Assembly: GCF_002101705.1 (NCBI RefSeq)
Contig: NZ_LQPC01000054.1
Coordinates: forward strand, 124,001-188,000
DNA from: Mycolicibacterium iranicum
GTDB taxonomy: Bacteria > Actinomycetota > Actinomycetes > Mycobacteriales > Mycobacteriaceae
DNA length: 64,000 nucleotides
Direction: 5' to 3'
Position 1 is the first letter of the stretch. The number at the start of each line of letters is the position of its first letter. The translations under genes and the position numbers were made by a program. Positions 1-9,204 of the stretch are shown here, piece by piece. The notes under the pieces are model-generated. The model worked only from the letters and a program-made list of their open reading frames with translations. It searched no databases and was not told the origin of the DNA.

Positions 1-414
1 GGCATCCGATGGCTACGAAGGCACCCCAGAGACTTCCTGAAGCTGTCCGCCACGGGCACATCGCTGCCCTACGTCAGCTCACCGGAACTGGCCAGGGAGC
101 GGTTTTTCTCACGCAACACCCCGGAGTCGGTCGTCGTCGCCTGCGCCGCCCGTCTCCAGGAGGAAAGCGCCCGCTCCGGTCGCGACGGCGTCACCGTGCT
201 GCCCCGGCCCGCGCGGGTGCGAGCACCGATGCTGGTTCTCGGCGCGCTCGAGGACTCCCTGGCCGTCACTCCAGACGAGGTCAAGGCGACCGCGGCGGCC
301 TACGGGACCCAACCCGAATTCTTCCCCGGCATGGGGCACAACATGATGATCGAACCGGGGTGGAGATCAGTGGCCGAGCGAATCGATTCGTGGCTCGTAT
401 CTCGCGGTTTATGA
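1..414 (+). CDS. Alpha/beta-hydrolase, C-terminal part (cut by window edge)
   Basis: The frame is open from the first base to the TGA at 412-414, giving 137 residues; the start and nucleophile lie outside the window. The C-terminal half of an alpha/beta-hydrolase core can be seen: a hydrophobic strand followed by an acidic residue (VLGALEDSLAV) and the catalytic-His region GMGHNMMIEPGW, followed by a final helix ending SWLVSRGL. This order (acid, about 30 residues, His, helix) is typical of lipases, esterases and haloperoxidase-like hydrolases. The substrate cannot be told. It is followed by 500 bases without a gene, so it is the last gene of its unit. Confidence 0.7.
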   Translation, partial: GIRWLRRHPRDFLKLSATGTSLPYVSSPELARERFFSRNTPESVVVACAARLQEESARSGRDGVTVLPRPARVRAPMLVLGALEDSLAVTPDEVKATAAAYGTQPEFFPGMGHNMMIEPGWRSVAERIDSWLVSRGL

Positions 415-918
415 CCCCGCAGTTGTTGCTCCTGCGACGGATGTAACGGATGGGTTCCGCCAGCCCTCGGCTAATTGACGTGGCCAGCAAAAGCCTCTGT
501 AACACATTCCAGTTCACATCCGATGTTGCTGGAAGGTGGGTGCGCCGCCCCGCCCGCCGAGCCGCGCCCGCGGTGGCTACGGTTCCGTAACCAGCTATCC
601 ACGTTGCCACAGTGCGTATTCGCTGCACAATAGTCGTCGAACGTATTCTGCAGTTCACAAGCTTGGTCATAAGCCCTTCAGCAATTGCTTCAGGAAGCTT
701 TTGGCCCTGCGCACCTCAGCTTTGCGGGTACTCTCGCAGGACGGACCCACTCGGGAAACTGGCCTGCCACAGCATCCCAAGCGGTTTTCTCTGAGGGGTT
801 GCGGGGATGTTCGCAATTTCAGCCAGCAATTCCTTGCGGTGTGAATCTGTGATAATCTCCGCTCACCTCTGCCGTGATCGGATCGTCATCACATTGCAAC
901 GACCTGGAAGGTTGCGAC
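415..918. other. Intergenic region upstream of PE-PPE gene 1
   Basis: About 500 bases with no convincing gene. It is richer in A+T than its neighbours, especially 600-700 and 790-900, and presumably carries the promoter of the secreted hydrolase that starts at 919. A Shine-Dalgarno-like GGAAGG lies at 906-911, seven bases before that ATG. No clear operator or hairpin was recognised. Confidence 0.5.
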
Positions 919-3216
919 ATGCATTCAGCGCTCCGCCCGTATATGACGACGGGTCTTGCCATCGTGGGTTCGAGCGTCATTGCGCTCGCTCCGATCGCTC
1001 CGCCCGCGCCTGCGGTCGGTGCGGCCACCACCACCAAGCAGGTCACGCAAGACGTCACGCTCTCCGCGCGGGTGATCACGATCAATCCGTCTCCCCAAGA
1101 GCTGGAAATGGGCGAGCAGCTCAACGGCACTGTCTGTGGCGGAAACGGCACTCCCTGCTATGAGCTCGATTACGTACCCATATTCACGAACGCGGCCGGA
1201 TACTTCGGCTTTGGCGTAAAGGCCCTCCAAGAAAACCTCACTGAAAATCTTGGCGAAGACACCACCATCTTCGCCTTCAGCGAGGGCGCGACCGTCGCGT
1301 CTCAGTGGCTGAAGAAGCATCTGGAGAATCCCGGGGCGTATCCCGCACCCGAGAAGCTGACGTTCGTAGTCATCGGCAATCCGACTCGCAAGTACGGCGG
1401 CTCGCTGTTCCTCACGCCATGGCCTGAAAGCCCGTACAAGGTCATTGATGTGGCCATGCAGTACGACCCGACGGTCGACCAGCCCAAAAACACGCTGAAT
1501 TCACTCGCGGTTCTCAACGCCGCGATGGGTTTCTTCACCAACCACCTCGGCAAGGGTTATTCGGATGTCGACCTCGACGACCCGGCGAACAGCAAGTGGA
1601 CCGAGGGCAACATCGAGTACGTCTTCGTCCCGTCGAAGACGCTGCCGATCGTCGAGCCGCTGCGCTGGATCGGTCTCAACCAGCTCGCCGACGACCTGAC
1701 GCCGGGCCTGCAGTACCTGATCGAGCAGGGTTACGACCGCGACGACCGCATCACCAACACGACGATCACTGCCCCCGACAAGAGCTGGTCGTACATCCCG
1801 ATCAACCTGGCCGAGACGATCGCCAACATCCCGTACTACGCCGTCGCGGGCACCAACCGTTTCGCTGAGGCGATGCGCGCCAGCGGCAGCTGGTGGGTCT
1901 ACACCCCGGTCAACGTGCTGGGCTGGGATCCGGCCAACCCGGAGATGACACGGGCCTTCGTCGACTTCCTGATCGCGATCCCGTCGATCTCCGAACCGCT
2001 GGGCGAAATCGCCGACTATTGGGCGCGCGCGAACCTGCCGATGAACGCCGGCTGCACGGGCTTCCCCCCGTGCGACAACCCCGCCGGGATCACCGATCAG
2101 ATGTTCAAGGTGATGCTGTGGGATCTGTTCAGCCCCAACGGATACAAGTTCACGAGCCCGATCACCCCGGAGTACAACCCCGTCAGCTCGGTCGAGGGTT
2201 TCTGGGGCCAAGAGCTTGGCCTCACAGGTGACGAGGTCAAATGGCACGACGAAACGGTCTATCTGACGCCGTTCCAGGAGACGACGTCGTTCTGGGATCA
2301 TCTGATGTCGAGGCCCGAAGGCATCAAGACTCCGACGCTGCAGGACCAGTTCAAGTCGTTCGGGAATCTGCTCGACGCGCTGAACACGACGTGGAACCCG
2401 TTCGTGCCGATGAGCTACGTGTGGAACCCGAAGATGACGCCGTTCGCCTACCTCGCGCGTCCGTTCGCCAAGCTGCTGTGCCCGAAGTGCAACAAGACCG
2501 ACCCGTTCATGCCGACGGGATGGAAGGTCGGCCTGGACATCTACCCCGGCGCCTACATTCCGCCGTCGGTCAAGAACCTGTACGACCCCAAGACCGGCGA
2601 ATACATCGGTGACCCCGTGGAGGGCTTGACCGCCGAGGAAATCGCGGCGTGGCGCGTGAAGTCCGGCATCGACCCCGCGCCATCGGGCGACCAGCAATCG
2701 ACACTGCGCATGCTCTCCGTCTCCGACACCGAGGAGACCACTGACGAGGGCACCGGCGAGACGGCGAGCAACAACACCGAGACGTCCACAGACGACACGG
2801 CACCCTCCGCGGGGACTCCGGATGTCGTCACGACCGCCGTCCAGGACTTGGTCGACAAGTTTCAGAACGCGCCCGTTGAGGGAGAGGAAACCCCAACCCC
2901 CGAGACCGGGCCCGAGCCGGAGGCTGAGACACCTCAGCCCGAGCCCGAGCCCGAGCCCGAGGCCGAGGTCGAGACGCCCGAAGAGTCCACGACCTCGCCG
3001 GCTGACGAGGACGGGGCCGACACCGACAACGACGAGCGCAAGACCACCAAGGCCGAGAGGTCCGCAGCTCAGGCCGAAGCCACCGCGGCAGCGGAGTCGA
3101 ACACGACCGATTCCAACGACTCCGGTGATTCCGGTAGCGGCGGAAACGGCAGCGGCGGTGGCAGCGGCACCGGGAGCGCGGGCAGCGGCGGCAGCGGTGG
3201 CGCAGGCGATGACTGA
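919..3216 (+). CDS. Secreted PE-PPE-domain hydrolase with long acidic and Gly/Ser tail (copy 1)
   Basis: A 765-residue protein starting at the ATG with GGAAGG seven bases upstream; an in-frame ATG at 874 lacks this. An N-terminal hydrophobic segment ending near residue 35 looks like a Sec signal. The PE-PPE domain (alpha/beta-hydrolase fold, known as esterase or lipase in characterised members) covers about residues 60-280, with nucleophile Ser121 in FAFSEGA, the family strand VVIGNPTRKYGG and the closing motif LPIVEPLRWIGLNQLADDL. Unlike the two paralogues in this window it carries about 300 more folded residues. It then ends in a Glu/Pro/Thr-rich stretch and a Gly/Ser tail (about residues 610-765), likely disordered. 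It lacks PE or PPE N-terminal domains. The monooxygenase gene follows after 45 bases, suggesting co-transcription. Confidence 0.85.
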   Translation: MHSALRPYMTTGLAIVGSSVIALAPIAPPAPAVGAATTTKQVTQDVTLSARVITINPSPQELEMGEQLNGTVCGGNGTPCYELDYVPIFTNAAGYFGFGVKALQENLTENLGEDTTIFAFSEGATVASQWLKKHLENPGAYPAPEKLTFVVIGNPTRKYGGSLFLTPWPESPYKVIDVAMQYDPTVDQPKNTLNSLAVLNAAMGFFTNHLGKGYSDVDLDDPANSKWTEGNIEYVFVPSKTLPIVEPLRWIGLNQLADDLTPGLQYLIEQGYDRDDRITNTTITAPDKSWSYIPINLAETIANIPYYAVAGTNRFAEAMRASGSWWVYTPVNVLGWDPANPEMTRAFVDFLIAIPSISEPLGEIADYWARANLPMNAGCTGFPPCDNPAGITDQMFKVMLWDLFSPNGYKFTSPITPEYNPVSSVEGFWGQELGLTGDEVKWHDETVYLTPFQETTSFWDHLMSRPEGIKTPTLQDQFKSFGNLLDALNTTWNPFVPMSYVWNPKMTPFAYLARPFAKLLCPKCNKTDPFMPTGWKVGLDIYPGAYIPPSVKNLYDPKTGEYIGDPVEGLTAEEIAAWRVKSGIDPAPSGDQQSTLRMLSVSDTEETTDEGTGETASNNTETSTDDTAPSAGTPDVVTTAVQDLVDKFQNAPVEGEETPTPETGPEPEAETPQPEPEPEPEAEVETPEESTTSPADEDGADTDNDERKTTKAERSAAQAEATAAAESNTTDSNDSGDSGSGGNGSGGGSGTGSAGSGGSGGAGDD

Positions 3217-3261
3217 CAAGGGCGTCGGGAACGGTCGCGCAAAGGACCGTAGTATCGCCCC

Positions 3262-4746
3262 GTGAGCACGGAGCAGTTTGAGGCCGTTATCGTCGGTGCG
3301 GGTTTTGGCGGAATGGGTGCCGCCATCCAGCTCAATCGGCTGGGGTACCGCAAGATCGCCATCCTTGACCGCGAGGACGACCTCGGAGGTACCTGGCACG
3401 TCAACCGTTACCCCGGGCTGACGGTCGACGTCCCCTCCACCACGTACTCCTATTGGTTCGAGCCAAATCCGTACTGGTCTCGGCTCTACGCTCCCGGTAA
3501 CGAGCTGAAGACCTACGCAGACCATGTCGCCGACAAATACGGCCTGCGCCGGTACATGCGGTTCGGCACTACTGTCGAGGGTGCGCAGTGGGATGAGGAC
3601 AGCCAGACCTGGCTGGTGTCGCTGGTCGGCGGGGAGACGCTGCGGACGCAGTTCCTGATCCTGGCGACGGGCTACCTCTGTCAGCCCAAGAAGCCCGACA
3701 TCCCCGGGATCGACGACTTCGCCGGTACGGTGCTGCACGCCCAAGAGTGGGACGACGACTACTCGTTGAAGGGAAAGAGGGCGGCGATCATCGGTACGGG
3801 TTCGACCGGTGTGCAGCTGATCCCCAAGCTGGCCGAGGACGTCGCCGAGCTGACGGTCTATCAGCGCACTCCGATTTGGGTGATGCCGAAACTGGACTTT
3901 TCGTTCGGTCCGCGCGCCCAGCGGCTGTTCGCGAAAGTGCCTGCCACACAGCGGTTCCTGCGGCTGTCCAGTGACATGTTCATGGACGTCATGGTCACGA
4001 TCGCGATGTGGAAGTTCCGCCAGTTCCGTCCGGTGAACCGGGCGGCAGCCGCGATCGGGCGGCTGCATCGGTTCCTGGCCATTAGGGATAAGAACCTTCG
4101 CCGTCAGCTCACCCCGTCCTATGACTTCGGCTGTAAACGACCGACGCTGTCCAACGTCTACTACCGCACGTTCAACAAACCCCACGTACACCTGGAGACG
4201 GCAGGCATCGAGCGGATCGAATCCGACGGCATCGTCAGCAAGGACGGAGTCAAGCAGAATGTCGACACCTTGGTCCTCGCTACCGGCTTCGACGTCTGGG
4301 AATCGAATCTGCCGGCCATTCCGGTGATCGGTCGCGAGGGTCGAGATCTCGGAAAGTGGTGGCGGGAAAACAAGTTCCAAGCCTACGAGGGCCTTTCTGT
4401 GCCGCTGTTTCCCAACCTGCTCACCCAGGCGAGCCCGTATGCGTGGGTCGGGATGTCGTGGTTCGACACCGTCGAGTATCAGATGCGCCACATGAACCGG
4501 TTGTTCGGCGAGCTGCAGCGTCGCGGCGCCAGTACGTTCGAGGTCACCGAAGAGGCCAACGCCGAATTCCTCGATCGAATGCTGACCCTGCTGGACGACT
4601 CGGTGTTCACCCTGGGTAATTGCGCGAATTCACGCTCGTACTGGTTCAACAGTTCAGGCGAGGCACCGCTGTTCCGCCCCACGTCGATCCGTCAGGCCGT
4701 CAAGGAGCAGGACACCTTCCCGCTGAGCCACTACCAGATGGCCTGA
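3262..4746 (+). CDS. Flavin-containing Baeyer-Villiger-type monooxygenase (copy 1)
   Basis: A 494-residue protein with a GTG start. Two Rossmann motifs are seen, GAGFGG (residues 12-17, FAD) and GTGSTG (178-183, NADPH), flanking the Baeyer-Villiger fingerprint FAGTVLHAQEWD (153-164; family form FxGxxxHxxxWP/D). Such enzymes insert oxygen next to ketones or hydroxylate lipophilic substrates using NADPH and O2; the substrate here is unknown. Length and motifs are complete. It lies 45 bases after a PE-PPE hydrolase gene and 67 bases before a P450 gene on the same strand, so the three probably form one transcript for oxidising a lipid or terpenoid. A close paralogue is encoded at 9205-10686. Confidence 0.9.
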   Translation: MSTEQFEAVIVGAGFGGMGAAIQLNRLGYRKIAILDREDDLGGTWHVNRYPGLTVDVPSTTYSYWFEPNPYWSRLYAPGNELKTYADHVADKYGLRRYMRFGTTVEGAQWDEDSQTWLVSLVGGETLRTQFLILATGYLCQPKKPDIPGIDDFAGTVLHAQEWDDDYSLKGKRAAIIGTGSTGVQLIPKLAEDVAELTVYQRTPIWVMPKLDFSFGPRAQRLFAKVPATQRFLRLSSDMFMDVMVTIAMWKFRQFRPVNRAAAAIGRLHRFLAIRDKNLRRQLTPSYDFGCKRPTLSNVYYRTFNKPHVHLETAGIERIESDGIVSKDGVKQNVDTLVLATGFDVWESNLPAIPVIGREGRDLGKWWRENKFQAYEGLSVPLFPNLLTQASPYAWVGMSWFDTVEYQMRHMNRLFGELQRRGASTFEVTEEANAEFLDRMLTLLDDSVFTLGNCANSRSYWFNSSGEAPLFRPTSIRQAVKEQDTFPLSHYQMA

Positions 4747-4813
4747 CAGGCCACCCCGGCCCTTGGGCCATCGCTGACAAGCAGATCTCGACCCGACACC
4801 AAGGGGTGACGAC

Positions 4814-6181
4814 ATGGCAACGGCCACTACCGATCCCGTGCGGCTGCCGCCCGGCCCACGGATCCCGAAACTGATCCAGGGCGCTGTGGTGCTGGCCGCC
4901 CGCTACGGTTCGGTCGCCGCGCTGGGCCGTCGGTACGGTTCCACGTTCACCTTGCAGCTGCCGGTATTCGGAGAGACCGTGGTGATCAGCGACCCGGTGC
5001 TCGTCAAGGATCTGTTCAGCACCAGCCGCGACCTCGTCGGAAGGCCGCAGAACAACCTCGGCGGCGACGTGCTGGGACCCGGTTCGATCTTCAATTTGGA
5101 AGGCGACGAGCTGCTGGCGCGCCGCAGACTGCTGCTGCCGCCCTTCAACGGAAAGAACATGCGCGCCTACGAGGACATCACCGAACAAGAGGTGATGCGC
5201 GAGATGGCTTCCTGGCCCGAGGGTGTCGAGTTCGAAACGCTTGAGCCGATGATGCGGATCACGTTGAACACCATCCTGCGCGCCGTGTTCGGGGCCAAGG
5301 GCGACGAGCTCGACGAGCTGCGGGTCGTCATCCCCGCCGCGGTCGAATTCGGTTCCAAGATTGCGCTGTTGCCGTCCGTGGTGCGCCGCGACGTCGGCCC
5401 GTGGAGCCCCGGCGGCAAGTTCGCCCGCTACCGGCGACGGATGGACGAGATCTGCACATCGTTGATCGCCGACGCCCGCTCGGACCCGAACTTCACCGAA
5501 CGCGGAGATGTGCTGTCATTGCTGCTGCAGGCCCGCTACGACAACGGCGAGCCGATCCCCGACTCCTACATCGTCGATGAGCTGTTGACCATGCTCGTCG
5601 CCGGGCACGAAACGACGTCCACACAGCTCGCGTGGACGATCGAACGTATTCGCCGTCACCCGGATCTGCTGCAGCGCCTCTCGGACGAGGTCGATGCGGG
5701 AGGTTCCGAACTCATGGCGGCGACGATCGCCGAATCTCAGCGCACTCGTCCCGTACTGACCGCTGCCCTGCGTCGCGCCAGGACTCGAATTCGGCTGGGG
5801 GAGTGGGTGATTCCCGAAGGCGACACGATCATGGCGAGCACCCAGCTCGCCATGGCGGCCGAGGAGAGTTTCCCGGATGCCGACAAGTTCAATCCGGACC
5901 GGTTCATCGGCAATCCACCGAACCCGTTCGCGTGGATTCCGTTCGGCGGCGGCATGATGCGGTGTATCGGCGCGTCGTTCGCGACGATGGAGATGGATGT
6001 CACGCTGCGCACCATGCTGCGGGAGTTCCGGCTGGAACCCACCGACGAGCCCGACGAAAAGCCGCACAGCCGGGGCGTCACAGTGACGCCGGGCCGAGGC
6101 GGCCGAGCGGTGGTGCGTCGGCGACGCACGCCGCAACAGCGCAGTGCCGATTCGGCGTCGGTCGCCGAGGGCAGCGGCTAG
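4814..6181 (+). CDS. cyp138: Cytochrome P450, CYP138-like
   Basis: A 455-residue P450 with all core motifs: oxygen-activation helix I AGHETT (263-268), the ExxR pair E307/R310 in ESQR, and haem loop PFGGGMMRCIG with the axial Cys384. The N-terminal VRLPPGPRIPKL, the region RRRLLLPPFNGKNM and the C-terminal RGVTVTPGRGG closely resemble mycobacterial CYP138 (from memory of Rv0136). The substrate of that family is not established. AAGGGGTG precedes the ATG. It probably shares a transcript with the upstream monooxygenase. The stop overlaps that of the convergent methyltransferase by four bases (CTAG). Residues after about 430 (RRRRTPQQRSAD...) form a short polar extension. Confidence 0.88.
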   Translation: MATATTDPVRLPPGPRIPKLIQGAVVLAARYGSVAALGRRYGSTFTLQLPVFGETVVISDPVLVKDLFSTSRDLVGRPQNNLGGDVLGPGSIFNLEGDELLARRRLLLPPFNGKNMRAYEDITEQEVMREMASWPEGVEFETLEPMMRITLNTILRAVFGAKGDELDELRVVIPAAVEFGSKIALLPSVVRRDVGPWSPGGKFARYRRRMDEICTSLIADARSDPNFTERGDVLSLLLQARYDNGEPIPDSYIVDELLTMLVAGHETTSTQLAWTIERIRRHPDLLQRLSDEVDAGGSELMAATIAESQRTRPVLTAALRRARTRIRLGEWVIPEGDTIMASTQLAMAAEESFPDADKFNPDRFIGNPPNPFAWIPFGGGMMRCIGASFATMEMDVTLRTMLREFRLEPTDEPDEKPHSRGVTVTPGRGGRAVVRRRRTPQQRSADSASVAEGSG

Positions 6182-7005
6182 AACCGGTACTGCAGAATTC
6201 GCGCCTTCCTGGCGATCGAGGGCACTTGGCGCGACAGGCGGCTCGCCATCCGCAGACCCGCAGGGAAAAGTGCACTCTCGGGCCGGTGCATCGCGCTTGC
6301 CTCCTCGACGAGGCGCAGCTGCGCATTCCACGCTTCCGGTGTGCGGGCATCCTTGAATCCCGGAAAACTCCATTGCCGGTGAGGCGAATTCGACTTGCTC
6401 GAGGTCGCCAGCCGGCCCAATATCTGGTTGGCCTTGCTGACCTTTCCGTAGTCGTTGAACGCGATCACGCCCGAGGCGAAATTCCCGGTGATCCGCCGCA
6501 GAATCCCGATCACCGCGTCCTCGTCGAGGAAGGCGAACAAGCCGTCGGCGAACACCATCGCAGGCCTGTCGGCAGGAACACCGGCTGTCCACTGCGGGTC
6601 CAGCACGCTGCCTCCCACTGAGTGTGCACACGGATGCGCCGGCACCAAGGAATCGCGCACAGAGATGACCGCGGGCAGGTCGACACTGAACCAGTCGACG
6701 GTCTCGGGCGGATCCACCCGCCACACCGCCCTGCTGAGCCCGGCGCCGATATCGACCACTACCGCAGCAGGATTGGCGGCCACGTAGGCCCGGATGCGTT
6801 CGTCGAGCATCTTCGCCCGCAGCGCCACCAGTGCCACCACGCTCGGACTCGCGCCCAGGCCGGCGAAGTCGTGGTTGATGTGTCGCACCGTGTCGTCCGC
6901 ACCGGTGTCACCCAGAATAGGGGTGTCCGATCGCGAGTCGAGGGCGCGGCAATACTCGGTGAGGAGCGCGGTCTGTTCGATCGGCGCTAAGCCGCTGACG
7001 TCCAT
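6178..7005 (-). CDS. SAM-dependent O-methyltransferase, COG3315/LCM family
   Basis: A 275-residue protein if started at the ATG at 7005; another ATG at 7023 adds six residues, and neither has a strong ribosome site. The order GLAPIEQTALLTEYCRALDS, then RHINHDF, then SAM-binding motif I VVDIGAGLSRAV, then an acidic FSVDLPAV strand fits the leucine carboxyl/polyketide O-methyltransferase family (COG3315) that is greatly expanded in mycobacteria. Its substrate cannot be read from sequence; candidates are lipid or polyketide hydroxyl or carboxyl groups. The gene follows PE-PPE copy 2 by about 55 bases in the same direction and converges on the P450. Confidence 0.75.
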   Translation of the reverse strand: MDVSGLAPIEQTALLTEYCRALDSRSDTPILGDTGADDTVRHINHDFAGLGASPSVVALVALRAKMLDERIRAYVAANPAAVVVDIGAGLSRAVWRVDPPETVDWFSVDLPAVISVRDSLVPAHPCAHSVGGSVLDPQWTAGVPADRPAMVFADGLFAFLDEDAVIGILRRITGNFASGVIAFNDYGKVSKANQILGRLATSSKSNSPHRQWSFPGFKDARTPEAWNAQLRLVEEASAMHRPESALFPAGLRMASRLSRQVPSIARKARILQYRF

Positions 7006-7060
7006 ACCGCCAGCCAAGCACATGAAACAACCTGACGAAAAAGTCCAGGCGCGCGGACCC

Positions 7061-8272
7061 CTATTCGCTGTCCCCGGACGCCTCGCTGCCCGATGACTCC
7101 CGGTCCGAGGATTCTCGCTGGGAGGGGGCGTCGGTGTCGCTTTTGCGGGTGCGACGATGCGACGCCGCGGAATCCGACGTGTCGGTGCTGTTGTCAGAGC
7201 CGGCCACGCCGTCGGAGTCCGCGACCTCGTCGTCGGTCGACTCGGTCTCATCGGCGGCTGAGTTGTCGTAGTTGACGGTGTCCACTGACGATTCCTCGCG
7301 CAGGTCGACTTCGTCCATCTCATCGACCTCCTCGGTGAACAGCTCTACGTCCTGTGCTGCGGGCTCCGACGGTAGTACCGACGAGCGGGACACCGATTGC
7401 ACGTCGCCGCGCGTATTCGCCTGCAGCAGTTCGGGTTCGGGCGGCGGAACCGGCGGAAGGCCCGGTTTCGCGGGCAGGTAGGAACGGTCGTAGGCGCGCT
7501 CGACGATCTCTTTCAGCGGTCCGTTCAACGCATCGGCCAGAAAGCCCAACCCCACCCAACGCAGCGGCTTGAGCAGCGGGAGTTTTTCGGTCGGCACAAA
7601 GACGTAGGTCGTGTTTCCCTCAACCCATACGTAGTTCTTCTCGTCGTAGATGTTGACGGTCTCGTAGTCCTGGTGGGTGAAGAAGAAGCCGGCGTTCGCG
7701 TTGAGCAGGGCCAGCAGGTTGAAGGGATCGTCGGGAAAGTCCGAAGCCATGTCGTACTGCTGGGACACGTCGATCACGCGATAGTCGGTGCTGGGGAAGG
7801 TGGTTTGCCAATCACGGTCCGAACCACCATATTTGCGGCTGGGATTGCCCATCAACACGAAGCTCAGGTCCTGCGCCGACGGGGCGCCGTCGGTCCCCCC
7901 GTTGTCGGTCAGCCACCGGCCCGTCACCCGCGCGCCCTGGCTGTAGGCGAACACGATCTGCTTGCCGGTGGTTCCGTCGCGCAGCACCTTGTCGAGGGTC
8001 GCAACGGCTGCCGTCGAATTGGCCCGCGAATACAGCACGTTCTTGCACGTTCGCGGCGACTCGCACATGACGCCGCTCAGGTCGTCGTCATTGCCGCCGG
8101 GCAACAGGCTGAGGGTTAACACCCGAGTGGGTTCGTCGGGGAAATAGTTGAAATCGGCGGCCCCCGCGACCGGGCCGATCGGCGCCACAACTGAAAACGC
8201 CATCAGCGGTACGGCTGCCGCCGCCGCCACGGCCATTGCTTTGCGCCGACGGTTACGCGTGGCCTTAGCCAT
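7061..8272 (-). CDS. Secreted PE-PPE-domain hydrolase with acidic tail (copy 2)
   Basis: A 403-residue protein, started at the ATG preceded by GGGGAG. A basic RNRRRK segment followed by a hydrophobic stretch ending about residue 38 makes a signal peptide. The PE-PPE hydrolase domain shows nucleophile Ser111 in FAYSQGA, strand VLMGNPSRKYGG and the closing LPLLKPLRWVGLGFLADAL, nearly the same as copy 1. From about residue 290 the sequence turns Ser/Asp/Glu-rich and ends RESSGSEASGDSE, with no hydrophobic anchor. Two cysteines (C70 and C76, MCESPRTC) could form a disulfide. The gene lies between a cutinase gene upstream and a methyltransferase gene downstream on the same strand. It is probably a secreted or cell-envelope esterase. 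Confidence 0.85.
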   Translation of the reverse strand: MAKATRNRRRKAMAVAAAAAVPLMAFSVVAPIGPVAGAADFNYFPDEPTRVLTLSLLPGGNDDDLSGVMCESPRTCKNVLYSRANSTAAVATLDKVLRDGTTGKQIVFAYSQGARVTGRWLTDNGGTDGAPSAQDLSFVLMGNPSRKYGGSDRDWQTTFPSTDYRVIDVSQQYDMASDFPDDPFNLLALLNANAGFFFTHQDYETVNIYDEKNYVWVEGNTTYVFVPTEKLPLLKPLRWVGLGFLADALNGPLKEIVERAYDRSYLPAKPGLPPVPPPEPELLQANTRGDVQSVSRSSVLPSEPAAQDVELFTEEVDEMDEVDLREESSVDTVNYDNSAADETESTDDEVADSDGVAGSDNSTDTSDSAASHRRTRKSDTDAPSQRESSDRESSGSEASGDSE

Positions 8273-8478
8273 GTCTCCCCTTATCATGAGCGCCCCCCAG
8301 TTGCACCGTTTGCTGACTGCCTCAGCGTACAGTGCGGTGGCGACGGATCACGCGAATTTCCGCGGGCGATTTCGCGATCGTAAGATCCGGTTTTGCACCC
8401 TTTCCCTCTTCGTGGGCAATTTAAACGCCCAGACGTTAATAGGATGTATAGGTTTGCTAGTGACTCAGACCCTGCTGG

Positions 8479-9144
8479 TCACCGCAGCCGGCCGGCGACG
8501 AAGTTCGCCGACTCCTCGACCATCCCGTTCTTGATATAGGAGAAATGCGCAGGGAAATTCAAGCCCGACGAACAGAACGGGTCGTCGAGCCCGCACAGGT
8601 CAATGGTCCTCGGCCCGTAGGTACCGCTGAGTTGGGGCAGCGCCCCGCCACCCGGGATGTCGCGCAACGGATTTCCGAAGACAGCGACGGCGGCCACGTG
8701 GTCGGCCAGGTGCGGTGGCAACGGGGTCGGCGTGAACCGGCCGAGCGGTTTGGGGTCGACGGTGATCAGATCGATGACGCCTGCACCCTGCGAATTGCCG
8801 CCGAGTACAAGTTTGGTGTCGGGGCAGTTGTCGGCCATCCACTGCACTCGGCCGGTTGCATCGGCTGCGCCCATCGGAGCCGACACGTCGAAGTCGAAGC
8901 TCGCGGGGTAGTTCACTCCGTAGGCGGCGACCGACTTGTCGCCCATCTTGGCTCGAAGTGAGTCGACGAAAGCCGTACCGAGCCAACCGAGACCGGCCGG
9001 GGCGCCGGTTCCGCGCGCGAAGATCACCTCGACGTCGGGACACGGCTGCGCGCTCGCCGACGGAATTCCGACTGCCGTGGGGATGGTTGCGGCCAACGCC
9101 ATCGCCGTCGCGCCGAGAGCACTCCACATCCGCCGCACCCGCAT
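8479..9144 (-). CDS. Cutinase-like serine esterase (CULP), secreted
   Basis: A 221-residue protein with signal peptide MRVRRMWSALGATAMALA... cleaved near ASAQP. All cutinase hallmarks are present: nucleophile Ser118 in GGNSQGAG, an Asp in the disulfide loop CGLDDPFC, His200 in PAHFSYI, and four cysteines for two disulfides (QPCPD with DNCPD, and the CGLDDPFC pair). Mycobacterial CULPs are extracellular esterases, lipases or phospholipases. Length is normal. It follows monooxygenase copy 2 by about 60 bases and precedes PE-PPE copy 2, so two different secreted serine-esterase families sit side by side. Confidence 0.93.
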   Translation of the reverse strand: MRVRRMWSALGATAMALAATIPTAVGIPSASAQPCPDVEVIFARGTGAPAGLGWLGTAFVDSLRAKMGDKSVAAYGVNYPASFDFDVSAPMGAADATGRVQWMADNCPDTKLVLGGNSQGAGVIDLITVDPKPLGRFTPTPLPPHLADHVAAVAVFGNPLRDIPGGGALPQLSGTYGPRTIDLCGLDDPFCSSGLNFPAHFSYIKNGMVEESANFVAGRLR

Positions 9145-9204
9145 GAGTACATGCTGTCACATCACTGGGAGTGCTCTCTGAACAGCGCCGTTGAACTGGC
9201 CTTT

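Noticed and set aside
1501..4491. Very long minus-strand open frame (about 996 codons) opposite PE-PPE copy 1 and the first monooxygenase
   Set aside because: It is the antisense of two genes with clear motifs; the translation is Arg/Gly/Val/Leu-rich with no domain, a usual effect of high G+C at third positions.
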